Shown here in pieces: positions 1 through 12,409 of a stretch of 64,000 bases of DNA. Below the pieces are notes generated by a model. It saw nothing but the letters and a program-made list of their open reading frames with translations. It did no database searches and was not told the DNA's origin. Source of the stretch: Epiperipatus broadwayi (lineage: Eukaryota > Onychophora > Udeonychophora > Euonychophora > Peripatidae); NCBI GenBank assembly GCA_028023455.1, contig JAQFVV010013310.1, forward strand, positions 62,001-126,000, written 5' to 3'. The number at the start of each line of letters is the position of its first letter. The first letter of the stretch is position 1. The position numbers and the translations under genes are program-made.

Positions 1-77
1 CAATTAGTATTACTCATAGTAATAAATAAATATATTGGCCAAATACCAGCATCACTAACAAACAAAATAACCTAGGA

Positions 78-181
78 TTTTTTTTTTCATATGTCATAGC
101 ATCGGCCGGGAGGCAAACCCGCAACAACAGTCTGCAACCGAGTGCTTGCAAGGCGGCTGCGCTGACCTCTCGGCTAACAAC
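78..181 (-). repeat. tRNA-derived SINE, copy 1
   Basis: Read on the minus strand, an A-box-like TAGCCGAGAGG (166-176) is followed by a B-box-like GGGTTTGCCTCCC (108-120, one mismatch to GWTYRANNC) and then, after CATATG, a run of A (78-87, seen as T on the plus strand). The A-box end resembles the GCCGAG start of Leu/Ser tRNAs. The block is much richer in G+C than its surroundings. A second, more diverged copy lies at 54987-55089 in the same orientation, which supports a dispersed SINE rather than a tRNA gene. The cloverleaf is not intact. Confidence 0.6.
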
Positions 182-2740
182 GCTTGACAAAATAAAACGT
201 CAGTATTATAAAAAAAAAAAAAAAAAGTCAATTTAAATGCTTTTAATCTCAATGACTCAAGATAAAAACAATTTTTTAATATTTTTAAAACAACTTGTGA
301 TAAACTTCAATTTAATCTTCGTTCCTCACTAAAATATTTATATAAATATAATAATAACCATAAGTTTAATTTAGAAAAATATCTCAAAATTTAAGTTGAA
401 ATTAAATACTTATTAATAATGAAAAGATATCCCTTGTTTCTTTCTTTCTTTTTTCTTAGGAAAAACTTTTGTAAAGTTTTAAATTAATATATCTACAATG
501 ATTTTTTTTCTCTCTTTTAATTATTACTTTTAACTAATGAGTTAAGACATGAATTCTTTTTGTAAATTTTTAATCTTATTCATTAATGAAAAATCACAGA
601 AAGTATATTTATTGCGACTTAATCACATTTTTTTAAATTACTTGTTAAAACTGAAACATAGTGATAAAAAATTAACAGTAGTATTTTGTGCAACCTTTTT
701 AATTAAACCTTAATAAAAAGAAATAAATATTTGATTTAAATATTTTATGTATTTCAAACTGTTAACTATTAATTAACAGATTTTGCCTTCTTAAATTATT
801 TAAGCATAAAACAAAAAATGAAAGCCATAAAATATCTGATATATTCATTTGTAAATAGCAGATATAAAGAACTATTTTATGCATAAAATATAAATGCGCC
901 AAACATAATACTATAGGTTGATGGTAAAATGGCAGATAAGAAATTAATGTCAAGTGATTATGGCCAACTCCATTACTTCCAATACTTGAAATTTGTATTA
1001 ACTCTTGTACAATAAAGCCATTCAATATTATCTTGCATGATTTAGGATGTCATAAAAATGACAGACTTTGGACATCAAGATAGATGGCTCATAGCTTTGC
1101 CTTATCATCTTCAATGCTTAAACTTCTTATGAACTCTCAAGAAATAAACCATATGATTTTTTTTTTAATCAAGCACATTTATATTATTTTTGTACAAAAA
1201 ATAAATAAAATGCCTTTGCCTTTCTAAAATCTATTTTTTTTATTTCAATTTATTTTTCTTCAAATTACCACAATTAATGTCTTTGTTACAATCATCATAA
1301 TTCTTCTTATTTGATATTCACAGACTCTCTTCAAATTTCTCTATATGTAAAAAAGTGACAAATTCACTTGGTGACTTCCAAAGAAATAATACTTTATTAC
1401 ATAAATAATTTCTATTTTTCCCCAATGATAAAATATGTAAAAACTGTTTATATTAAAAACATTTCAAACACCAAAAAAATCCTTTTTAAAAATATTGCAT
1501 TTTATCCAATTTAAAATCAAGTCTGCAACAAGAGATTTTATAATCATTAGTTGGTGTGTTAGCACAGAATTATTGATATTAAGGATATTATGTAATAATC
1601 TAAAAATATGATGGAAATATCATAAGAACAATCTGTAGGATATTCAATATGATGAATATGGTATCATTTAATCTTTTATAACAAAGATATATGTTAGTTG
1701 AATTGAATATGTAATGTAAATAAATAGTAATGAACTTTCTAAAAAAATATTTTTGGTGATTAAATATGTGGTTTTTGGGAAAGAGAAATTCTGTTTATGT
1801 TTAAACTTTATTCCAAAGTCAGTTTGATTGCATTCATTGGTTGATGGTAGTAAAATTCCATAAAGAGCTTCAATTAGGCAAACTATTTAAACATTTCAAA
1901 AATAAAATATGCTACACAAATTGTTTAAAAAAACATCACAAGATGTCAAAAAAAAAAAAAGTCTAAAAAACATATAAAATAATTGGACATATTTATTTGT
2001 AAGGATTGTTTTTTACAGTCATTCTAAACTTTTTATGTTTTGTTTCTATTTTTATTTTTTTAATCTTCATTAGTTAGTTTAGCCATGAAGATTTACAAGC
2101 AGTTGTAAGAAAGTACATGTAAACATAAAATGCCTACTGCATTACACAGATGCAAACTTTGGGATAAATGTACCTGAAAAAGATGAATGATCCTCAAAAT
2201 GTATTTTATGCTGAACCTCACATTTCAAATGGGCCAGTTATAAATTTTCAGACATTTTCATAACCAAACTTTTGTATTTATAATTTTGACAGTATCGAGT
2301 ATTGATAAATACATTAATAATTAATAATTATTACTAATCATTTATTAGAATATATATATATAATGTGTGCGTGTGTGTCTATAAGAATGTTTTCATGGGT
2401 TACAGATATAAAAAAACATATTTTGCAGGTTCATCCAAGAAAGATTGTAATTAAAATCTTACATGAATGAATCCACAAAATATGACATATACATATATCA
2501 TCATATACATTAAACTTTAACTGGGTGTAAAGTTTGTATCTTAGCTAGGCACAATAGTGATAACCACAACTGTATTATTTAAAGTAGATGACGTAATAAT
2601 GGTGAATAAAAATAGTTTGATATTTGTAAATCAAACTGTTATATACACATATATATATATATGTTGAATGAAATATTTTTATGAATTGTTATTATAATAA
2701 AAAATTAAAATGAGATTATATCCATGTAACCAAAGATAAC
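182..2740. other. AT-rich non-genic stretch
   Basis: No convincing coding region, RNA gene or element end was found. It contains short homopolymer runs and short TA stretches (for example near 2352 and 2650). The only ORF of note is an 87-codon minus-strand one at 762-1025, which has no recognisable motif and AT-driven composition, so I do not call it a gene. Confidence 0.5.
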
Positions 2741-2814
2741 ATTTTTACCTTTTGATGTTGCAAAGAAATTATCAATTGCAACTAATTGACAATCTTTGAG
2801 TCTAAACCAGTTTT

Positions 2815-3480
2815 TTCCATTAACCTTTTAACCGCTAATTTTATCATTGGTTGTATCAGATAAAAATCAAATCGTTTAATTGGCCAACTCACAAACTGAA
2901 GACAAAGCCTATTGTTAAAACATATTCGCCTATAATATTAAATTCAACTCAGATACGTTTATAAAAAGTATATAATTAATTTTTCAGGTTGTGAAGACAA
3001 CGAAAGTTCTTTCAAAAATAAATTGCTATTTATTTATTCTAAGATATTCAATATCGGCAACATAAAAGTTATAATGTAAACAAAAAGATCGACTTTTACG
3101 TTATAGAAAAGTAAATATTTCTTTTTACTACAACTTCAATATTTGTACTAAAATCTTGAATATTTTTCGAAAATAATTTTGTTTTTTTATTATTCTCTCT
3201 GAAAATTATGTTTAATTTCCATAAATATTATTTAATAATAATTTAAATCGTATTCGAAATGAAAATCTCAGCGTTTTTCTTTATTTTCTTTGATCAGGCA
3301 GTTTCTTTGTTCTTTCCAGCCAATCAGAATGTCTTTTTCGGCTGAGAGCATGCTAAGAACCAATCACAAATAATGTTCCTTCTTTGTTTAGGTTTAAATG
3401 CGTTTTTTTTCTATTTTTTACTTCTAAAATAAATCGGAAGATGTCACCATCATACAGAACTTTTAAAAACGAATTCAATA
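2815..3480 (+). repeat. Diverged dispersed repeat, copy 1 (partner 29690-30370)
   Basis: Several blocks match the reverse complement of 29690-30370 in the same order: TTTTAACCGCTAATT near 2825, TTAATTGGCCAACTCACAAAC near 2877, AAAAAGTATAT followed by TTTTTCAGGTT near 2965-2990, AGCCAATCAGAATG near 3318, and an ACCATCAT block near 3447. The two copies differ by many substitutions and indels, so this is an old repeat family. No terminal repeats or coding capacity were recognised. It could be an old non-autonomous DNA element or a retroelement control region. Confidence 0.45.
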
Positions 3481-3540
3481 CGTATTTAACGAATATTTTC
3501 GTATAAAAACTGGCTGAGTTAGAGTGATTTCAGATGTCGA
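3319..3540 (+). promoter_or_regulatory. Promoter-like cluster: two CCAAT boxes and a TATA box
   Basis: Two CCAAT motifs in the same orientation (3320-3324 and 3360-3364, both followed by CA) precede a TATAAAA at 3502-3508. About 25 bases past it is an ATG (3534) opening a frame of only 11 codons. The spacing resembles a eukaryotic Pol II promoter, but no gene follows. One CCAAT block is kept in the repeat partner at 29.87 kb, so this may be the control region of a mobile element. Confidence 0.25.
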
Positions 3541-3971
3541 CGAGGAGCCTCGTAAAAGACAGTCTATGAGTGGAGTTTTTGTTGAAGTTAAAAAGTGGTC
3601 CTCTTTACTTCAAACCCAAATTCTTATACAGATTTAAACCAGAAAGCTATTTTTTATAGGAGTGAGAATGTGAAAGAGTAATATATTGCTTGACATTTTG
3701 CAAATAATATGTGTATATTATAATAAATACGGCAATTTTAAAAGCAACATATTGTTAAGGAAAATAATTAAAATTATTCACTTGTTTATTGTTGATAAGT
3801 TAAAAGTATTAATTGATAAAATAGAAGTAAAATGTTATATATTAATCCTATTATTCATCAGAAAACATCGTGTTAAAGTTTATAGTCATTTTTAAGTGCT
3901 AAATAGTCTGTAAAGATAATAAGAATGTATTAAGTTATTTCTTTTTATCTTATATGTATCAATTTAATATT

Positions 3972-4044
3972 TATTTTAATATAAAGAAAACTATCATGCA
4001 TATTGAATATATATGTGTATATATAACTAATGCAAGACACTGTA
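3972..4044 (+). repeat. 73-bp exact direct repeat at gap edge, copy 1
   Basis: This segment, which runs up to the last called base before the N gap, is identical over 73 bases to 24059-24131. The right-hand copy continues into unique sequence beyond 24131, whereas this copy is cut by the gap. The match begins within AT-rich sequence and has no terminal motif. It may be an assembly artefact or the end of a mobile element. Confidence 0.8.
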
Positions 4045-4544
4045 NNNNNNNNNNNNNNNNNNNNNNNNNNNNNNNNNNNNNNNNNNNNNNNNNNNNNNNN
4101 NNNNNNNNNNNNNNNNNNNNNNNNNNNNNNNNNNNNNNNNNNNNNNNNNNNNNNNNNNNNNNNNNNNNNNNNNNNNNNNNNNNNNNNNNNNNNNNNNNNN
4201 NNNNNNNNNNNNNNNNNNNNNNNNNNNNNNNNNNNNNNNNNNNNNNNNNNNNNNNNNNNNNNNNNNNNNNNNNNNNNNNNNNNNNNNNNNNNNNNNNNNN
4301 NNNNNNNNNNNNNNNNNNNNNNNNNNNNNNNNNNNNNNNNNNNNNNNNNNNNNNNNNNNNNNNNNNNNNNNNNNNNNNNNNNNNNNNNNNNNNNNNNNNN
4401 NNNNNNNNNNNNNNNNNNNNNNNNNNNNNNNNNNNNNNNNNNNNNNNNNNNNNNNNNNNNNNNNNNNNNNNNNNNNNNNNNNNNNNNNNNNNNNNNNNNN
4501 NNNNNNNNNNNNNNNNNNNNNNNNNNNNNNNNNNNNNNNNNNNN
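4045..4544. other. Assembly gap (500 N)
   Basis: A run of exactly 500 undetermined bases, so probably a fixed-size scaffold gap. Nothing can be said about its true length. ORFs spanning it are artefacts. Confidence 0.99.
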
Positions 4545-7500
4545 CTAATAAAAATGGACGATTTTGCTTTTAGACCCATATCACTGTATGCAATAACACT
4601 TAGGTAACATAAAGCATCTTTAAACTAAAGTGAAGTATATAAAATTCATTAGACAGAAATAATTTCTTAGATCTTAACATAATAAATGTGTTTCAATATC
4701 TTTATAAGTTTTACTGGCTCAGATTATATTATTAATTTAGGATGGCAATTCACTCATCCTTGCATGAAATAGATGATGGGATGATGGTTATTACAATTAT
4801 TCACAAATGTCAACTAAATACCATGAAATCACTATTTATTTATGGCCTTTAAACATTTATCTATCTCATTAAGTAAAACGTGATGATGACAATGATGACA
4901 ATGATAATGGTAATGGTTTTAACCACAGCTTTAGGACTAAGCCTAATCATAAAATTTAGTTTCAGAAATTAATAATTAGTGGCTAATCTTAGTATATGTA
5001 ATTGGAACTTAAATAGCTAATATTCACCTTGATGATGAATGATCATAATTAATAAAGACTACTCTTAATAAAATATATACGCCTCATTTAATAAAATAAA
5101 CTACTATTTATTACTGCAATTCTAACATATACATAAAAATTTCTAGACATACATGAAAATTTATGTGGATAATAACAATAATAATCGTACTTGACTATTT
5201 GAAATCATACTATTAATTTTAAATTCTCCCCCCTTTCCCGTAAATGGTATAATGCATATATTAAATTGGATGTCAAATTGACCAAGATTTTCGTGCCACA
5301 AGAAAAACATGTCATATATAAAAAAAATAAACACTTTTTTTTAGCACACATAACTTTAGAAATCTTACATGTAAAGCAGAATGAATAAAAACAAAAGTTA
5401 GTGAAATTGGAAAGAGTAAGTTTTTCAGAAACAAGTTTTAAAGTATATTTCTATCCTCCTCCATTCTACACTCTGAAACCTATACTTTATTAAACAAAAT
5501 AATTTAATATTTTAATACTGCTAATTACTTCACATTCACTCACAATTATATACAGGTAAAAGTATTATTATGTATGTGTGTGTTTATCCCTGTAAAAACC
5601 AAAATATTATTTAAAACAAAAATAATAATACAAAAAAAAATATTTTACACATTAATAATATTTCATAATTGTAAATTAATAAACAATCATTGTTTTGTAC
5701 ATACAAAATCATTAATAAAGCTTAAGGTTATCATTAGTAAGAAATTCTTGGTTTTAATCAATCTGAATTGTCTTTAAAAGTTCTTCAAATAAAATATACT
5801 ACTTTATTGCTAAAATTTTATTAAGACTCTGATATCATAAAGATAATAGATATAAAAAGTCATATTACCAATCCTTTGTTTGTGGCGAACTTCCAAGGTT
5901 TCAAACTTGTCCTGTAAAACATATTTATACTTTTGCAGCAACAATTTCCATTTTCTTTGGAACTATCTCTTTTTTGAGGTGTATAACTATTTGATGATGA
6001 TGATTCTAATACGGTTATTTGCTTTAGTGGACTATTTAGAAATTCTTATATTAATTTTAAATTTTTGCTGTTCAGCATGATTCTCATAGTGGGTGAAATA
6101 TAGCAGTTGTCTTTACATTTATATTTTTTCTAGGTTTAAACTCAATCACTGAAACAATTAATTGGACTCAATGATTAATATTTATCAGTAGATTGATCAT
6201 TTTTCTGATCTCCTTCGAATGCAGGTTAATGTTTTCTTATTTCTATTTAAAACATCTTATCTCTCAGTCAGTTGAAAGTGTAGAATATTTTCTTTTTAAT
6301 TCAGACAAGGATCTTTCTTTCCTATATGATCTGTGGGCTAATGGTCTGGTAAAAGATGAGACATATATAAAAAAATTTCTACTCCGCCATTCTTATATTT
6401 TTAACCTCCAAAAATTCAATATATCTAAAAAAATGACTTGAAATTGAGAATTTTTGTAGAGTTGAAATGTTTGTCTTTTCTTATCAATATTTTTAGAAGT
6501 CTGCTCTCCCAGTCAACTGATTTTCAGACTGCTTTTATATCCGATTTTTTTTCTATTTTTGATCAATTTGTTTTTAGCTGGAGAGTGCAATATTTTTTAG
6601 GAACATTTAAAAAAAATCACACACCTGGTTTTCAGACAAACTTTTGTCTTGAAGAAAAAAAAAGGCTTAATCTTTTTTCCTCACATATATCTGTGACATC
6701 TAAAATTGGAGCTTCTTTCTTTTGATCTTAGGATGAGACAATTTCAAAATTAGAGTTCTCTCAAAGCTTAAACTCCAAAATGACAAAAAATCATATATAA
6801 GATAAAATTGTTGACTCAGGCAAAAAAAATAAATTAACAGACTTTCTTTTTTTTATTTCAATATGTAATAAATTTAGATTTCTGTATGTAATGTACACAC
6901 ATATTTTATCATTCAAACCATTCATAAACTGTCCATTAAAATAATATGAATGCTAGTTTAGAAATTATAACCCTAATATTTAAAATTAAATCTGTAACTT
7001 TTTCAATTGAAATTACAATTATAGAAAAGTAAAATAAAAACAGAATAATATATTAGAATCAATCAAGTGTAGGTTAGTTTTAAAGAAAGTTAATATTTAA
7101 TACATACAAATGACTAACTAGCTTTGTTAACACACATTGCCTATATATGTTTTGTAACTCTATTTAACAAATTGATTATTGAATAACTGAATGTGTAAAC
7201 AACTAAAGAATATAACTGTTGTCCCCCCTCTCTTTCCGTCTGTTTTTTTTTTGGACTTAATCCTGTAGGGTTTAAATTTGGATGCCTTACAGCTTTCTTT
7301 GCTATATAAAAATGTGATGATGATTTTGGTTCTACATTTTCTTTCATGCACATTACTACAAATTTAGCTACTGACTAAATTGTGATGGCACAACAACATA
7401 TATATATATATATATATTTATTTATTTTATTTGCTATGAACTAATTTTATATCAATTAAGCTTTGAAAATAAAATACTTTTGAAAGGCTTTAATAAAGGT

Positions 7501-8911
7501 AAAAGTTGGAGACAATTCAATCAATACTACAATAACAAATGGAAGTTTGCTGCTGGCACTTTTTAATTTCAACTATTATACTGTTCATACTATTATTTAC
7601 AATATTTATTTTAAAAATTACATTTTTTTTCTTAGAATCAATGAAGGAAAAGGGTGAAAAGATTGTTTTTTTTTATTTTATTTTTTTGTTTATAATTTAA
7701 TTATCATCATCCCCACAAATCAAAATAATGAGTTCTTTTGAAATATTTATTTTATTATAAATCCATCATCATAATCATCAATTTTTAGCAATATCCATTG
7801 CATGGTAAAATATTTGTAAGTGAAATTCAGTTTCTCTGATGTAAACATCACACTAGCTAACATCCCTATCTGATCCATCCATTTGACATGGGATTTCTTG
7901 CTAAATCTTTTATTTACAAAAGTGTACTACTTCTGAAAAGATGATTATTTAACTAAATATCACCATTTGTCTAGTCAAGAAGTTACATAATTCAAGTGCC
8001 AAACATACTTTGTAAATCACGTATTTTTATTTTATTTTATGTAAACTGGAAAATGATACTAATTGCAATGAAATATGAATTTGTAATCAAAGGGTGTATT
8101 TAGAAATTCATCAATATATACTTGGGGAGGGGGCTATGTGGTATAATATAATCAATGTATAATAAACATATGTTATCAATTTTAACATCCATCTTAATAA
8201 ATACAGACTCTTATACATAACACTGGAAATATATAATGATATTTCTAAAAAAACAAATTTACATAAACATGTTATAAAATAACTTCAAAAGTCAAACTTT
8301 CTAATAATAATTTTAAAAAAAACTTGTAAATAATGCTCTCTCAATGTTAATCCTCTGGTTAGTGAACAACATAAGAAGAAATTATTTGCAACATTATTAA
8401 GATGAGTTACAAAAATTCTTACTTGAAAAAGATTCTTATAAAAAAGTCATAAATGCATAGGTTTTTAACATACAAGTCAGAAATGAATTTCTATTGCCTT
8501 CAAAATAAATGCCCTATATAGAAATGTAATTATGCATACTGAAATGGTAATCCTTTGATCTCTTACCATTTCACTCTCAATTTGATTACCAATCCTATCT
8601 GTACTATGTTTAAACACCATTAAAATAATTAAATTAGATATATAAGAGTATTATCATGGCTTTGTGCATGGCATTTTATATGTATGGATAATAGACAATG
8701 TCAATAGCCATTATATTAAATACTATGATGGATACATTTTATTTGCTATTAGAAAATGTTTATATTATACATTTAATATTATAAAGTCAATTTATTAATT
8801 TAATCCATTATAAATTCCTTGTAGGTGTATAATCCAGCCTATATTGTTATACACAGATGGGGTGGCATGATTCAGTTTTGTCAAAAGTTTCTAGTTTTAT
8901 TAATTTAATTA
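4545..8911. other. AT-rich non-genic stretch
   Basis: No gene or recognisable element. Small ORFs (for example 6193-6441 and 6438-6725, plus strand) are short, lack known motifs and have composition typical of AT-rich noise. A short (TA)n run lies at about 7399-7419 and a pyrimidine-rich block at about 7220-7252. Confidence 0.45.
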
Positions 8912-9575
8912 AATGCACATGTTCTTTAAAAATAAATTATAAATGAATACTCAATTTTTTCAGACATGATATATAGTATTTTAGAAAGAATGGAATGAAT
9001 TCATCCATTCTTTCGACCCAAACATTTATTATGTTTGGGAAAATATTAAGTGTGTGGAAATAAGAGTGTGAAGGTGTTACACGATCGCTTTAAATTACAT
9101 TTGTTATTCTTGAACGAATGACACTTGTGAAATCTTTACAATTAATGAACTGTCATTTTTTAGTTGAAATTAAACATATATAATGAGATATTATTTTATA
9201 TATCACTGTTTTTATATAATAATAATATTAGTGATTAAGCCAATGCCTTATATATGTTTAATTTCAACTAAAAAATGACGGTTCATAAATTGTAAAGATT
9301 TCGCAAGTGTCATTCATTCAAAAATAACAAAAGTATTTTAAAGTGATCGTGTAACACCTTCATGCTCTTATTTACACACACTTAAGATTTGCCCTTACAT
9401 AAATATTTGGGTCGAAAGAATGGGTGGATTCATTCCATTCTTTCTAAAATACAATATCTCATGTCTGGAAAAATTGAGTATTCATTTATAATTTATCTTT
9501 AAAGTGCATGTGCATTGGCATTAATCACTAATATTACTATTACATAAAAAACATAGCTCTATATAAAATAATATC
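8912..9575. mobile_element. Long foldback element, arrangement A-B-A'-B'
   Basis: Arm A (about 8912-9184) is matched by its reverse complement A' (about 9247-9514). Both begin or end in an ATGCACATG-type block and share blocks around ATTCATTC and CGATCGTGTAACACCTTC. The spacer B (9185-9245) is itself repeated in inverted orientation outside A', as B' (about 9515-9575). The arms are roughly 85-90% alike by eye. There is no ORF. This looks like a MITE or foldback DNA element, possibly two overlapping copies. Confidence 0.7.
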
Positions 9576-9971
9576 TAATTAAAGTAAAATAGTTGTAAAC
9601 AAAAATTTGCATTAAACTGCTGCACCTGTAGTAAAATAAAAAAAAATCAGTTAGATTTTAGTATTTTTTATATTCAAAATTGTTTACAACAAAGTTTATA
9701 TATAGTAAAATTGCTGGACCAGCACTATTGAGAATTCTTGAGATAATTTTTAATGTCCTAAAAATTTAAACAAAAGTTTTAAAATCAAATTGTAAAAATC
9801 TGGAAATTTCATGTAATTTCTTAAGATAATGGGTTTTCAGGAAAAATAATTGTCAATGCGTAAGTGCTTGGCATGAATATGTATAAATAGACCACATTTT
9901 GAAATTATGAAAATACACACCCATTTTGTAAGAACATTGCTAACATATTCTATGCCACTCTGAATTGTAAC

Positions 9972-10151
9972 ATGCCTCACTCAGGAAAGTCAAGTTTTGC
10001 TGTTTTTCCATGGGTGAACATCAGGGCTTACTACTATCCAATGCTCTTAACAAATGGAGAACCACAAGATGAAATTTGCCAGCCACAGTATACTGACAGT
10101 AGAAGAAGAAGATACCAAGAACCTGCCCAAAAACATTACCACCACATCTGA
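9972..10151 (+). CDS. Candidate small ORF or exon, 59 codons, unknown function
   Basis: An open frame starting MPHSGKSSFAVFPW and ending before TGA at 10149-10151. The open frame itself extends upstream to a TGA near 9900. The block is clearly richer in G+C than its surroundings and its amino-acid use is balanced (Pro, Gly, Arg, His, Gln), unlike the Ile/Asn/Lys/Phe ORFs elsewhere here. It contains four consecutive Arg residues near residue 44. An overlapping 46-codon ORF (10054-10194, starting MENHKMKF) is also open, which weakens the reading-frame choice. No family is recognised. It could be the last exon of a gene, a pseudogene, or part of a repeat. Confidence 0.25.
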   Translation: MPHSGKSSFAVFPWVNIRAYYYPMLLTNGEPQDEICQPQYTDSRRRRYQEPAQKHYHHI

Positions 10152-10194
10152 AGTTCACACACCTACAACTTCAGCTGAAATAAATAACTGGTAA

Positions 10195-11397
10195 TATAGA
10201 CCCAGAACCACAGAGCTCTCTATCAATTAATATTTAATATTATATTTCTTAATTTAAAAGCTAGTTAAATGTAACTGAAAGAAACCATTGAATGTTCAAA
10301 TTAATAAAACATTAAGATATGTCTAAATCAAATAATCTTTAAATTATGTAACTTGCCTACCAATGCTTATAATTCTATTTTATTAAATCAAATGTCTTAT
10401 TTAATACTCTTTATCTATCACTGTGGTTGTGCCTATACATTTTTCTTATAAACATTTGAAACATTTTATATATTCGTTACTTGCCAATGCTTCAAAACAG
10501 TCAGCTTTAAATTTGCTAAAATTTTTGAGCAGTTATAATTAAGATTATCTTTACATAAGTATTTCTTAATATTGCCATTTATGTGCACTGTTTTGAAATT
10601 CTATGTAGGAAGTAATAACAAACAACTTTACAATTGTTATTACTATTTAAAACTTGTTTAATATAAATGCATAATGTGGTTTGCTCATAAATGTAAGGTA
10701 TGATTTTAATTAATATTAATAGTACAGGACTAGCGTTATGATGAAAAGAGAGTATATTATCTGATAAGCTTTTAGTAAACCCATTCAAATATACTTTCCC
10801 TCCTTAATTAATTATTATGATGTAGATTGATGTATGTTAACAAGATTGAAATATAATTTTTTCTTTAAGTTACTTAGCTATATAATGCTATTCAAGAATT
10901 TGCTCCTATGAGCTGAACTGATAAAGCTATTGTTCAAGCACACATAAATTTAAATGTTATATACTCATTGCTCGGCGGATTACATTTTATTAAATACTAA
11001 TCAATATTTAATGTTTTGTTGCCTCTTTTAAAAATTAAACTTCAGTAAGGCCATCCCATTCTCTTCTTTCAGGAAGGTGCATCATTAACACACAATTTAA
11101 TGCCAGGTAAGCATGAAAACCACCCCAACCTCAAACTCTAAATGTTTGCATTATAACCAGCAGAATTCTCAGTCCCAATGTACCAGCATTAGGTCCAAGA
11201 ACCCTTGAACAGACTAACCTATCAGAAGGGAGACATTATTATTAATATTTTACCATACTATATCACTTGTTGGCCATCTAGAGCAGCCGATTTCACCTTC
11301 TTTTGAACTAATATTCAGCATTTGTCTGGAACCGTCTCTTGATTCCTAAACTCAATCTACCACAATGCCCTGGCTTATATGTTCATACCTTACACAG

Positions 11398-11398
<1 letters not shown>
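10195..11398. other. Non-genic stretch with a splice-like micro-exon candidate
   Basis: Mostly AT-rich with no gene. A slightly richer block at 11040-11350 contains a pyrimidine tract ending in CAG (11072), 34 open bases (11073-11106) and a GTAAG donor-like sequence at 11107. This could be a chance arrangement. Confidence 0.3.
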
Positions 11399-11466
<68 letters not shown>

Positions 11467-11489
11467 TATATATATATTATATATATATT
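11399..11489. repeat. (TA)n microsatellite
   Basis: A pure TA run of about 60 bases followed by interrupted TA sequence. The tyrosine/isoleucine ORFs on both strands here are artefacts of the repeat. Confidence 0.95.
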
Positions 11490-12297
11490 ATAATAAATAG
11501 GTCTAGTATAGTTATTAAAGAAAGAGCAACCACATCTGTAAAGATAGATTTGATATTTCTTTATAGGCATAACTTAACTGACAATTTATGTACATACTCA
11601 TGTTAATTAATATGCAAGATGAGTGTAATATGATGATTTTCTCATCTTCTGTAATGCTTGTGTGTGTTTACCATGCCTTAAACTATGGTCTTTGTTGTTA
11701 TCTATTATATTAATCAATCAATAAATATATACTTAAATTACTTTGTTTTCATATAATTTCTCATTTCCAAATTTCAAGCCAATTCGATTCTTATTATTTA
11801 TGTGATATATATGAACAATCTATGCATAGATGATAAATCATGAACATTACTTCCAATGCCATCTAATGAATTTAGTTAATTTAAGGTATATCATTTTCAA
11901 GGTGTTGAGTCACAGAGTACTGGTTAAGAAGTTGTAGCCTGGTCAGATTCACGACTTCACCATCCCACTCTGGTCAACTTTGGTCTCTTTTCCTGAATTA
12001 GGGTCTTAAAAATCAACCATATAGAAGTTTGTATATAGTTTGTGGTTGTTAGTTGTTATTGGTATTTAGTTCATTTTATTTTATTGTAATGTGTGCCTTT
12101 ATTGGTGATTTTGGAGTTAAATAGCAATGATAATATAGAAATTTGTCTGTGTATATAAATATAATGTATAAATAATAGCATATAAAGTTTCTACTATGTA
12201 TTTGTTTTGTATTTCAAATGGTAATTGTTTAGGATGTAATTTTATTCTTTGTTCTTTATTTATTTATTTATTTTGTAAACTGCAAAACTGATTTTTT

Positions 12298-12325
12298 ACT
12301 ACTACTCCTACTCCTACTCCTACTC

Positions 12326-12408
<83 letters not shown>
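12298..12408. repeat. (ACT)n microsatellite, left flank of the ORF1 element
   Basis: ACT trinucleotides with a few CCT variants near the left end. It directly abuts the 3' end of the minus-strand ORF1 element. The same repeat unit lies at the other end of that element (14847-15076). Confidence 0.95.

Positions 12409-12409
<1 letters not shown>

Noticed and set aside
3954-4607. ORFs of 172-217 codons on both strands around 4.0-4.6 kb
   Set aside because: They consist almost wholly of undetermined bases from the 500-N gap.
11073-11106. 34-base micro-exon between a CAG acceptor and a GTAAG donor
   Set aside because: Splice-like signals are frequent by chance in such DNA and no neighbouring coding exon could be joined. 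RNA-seq junctions would be needed.
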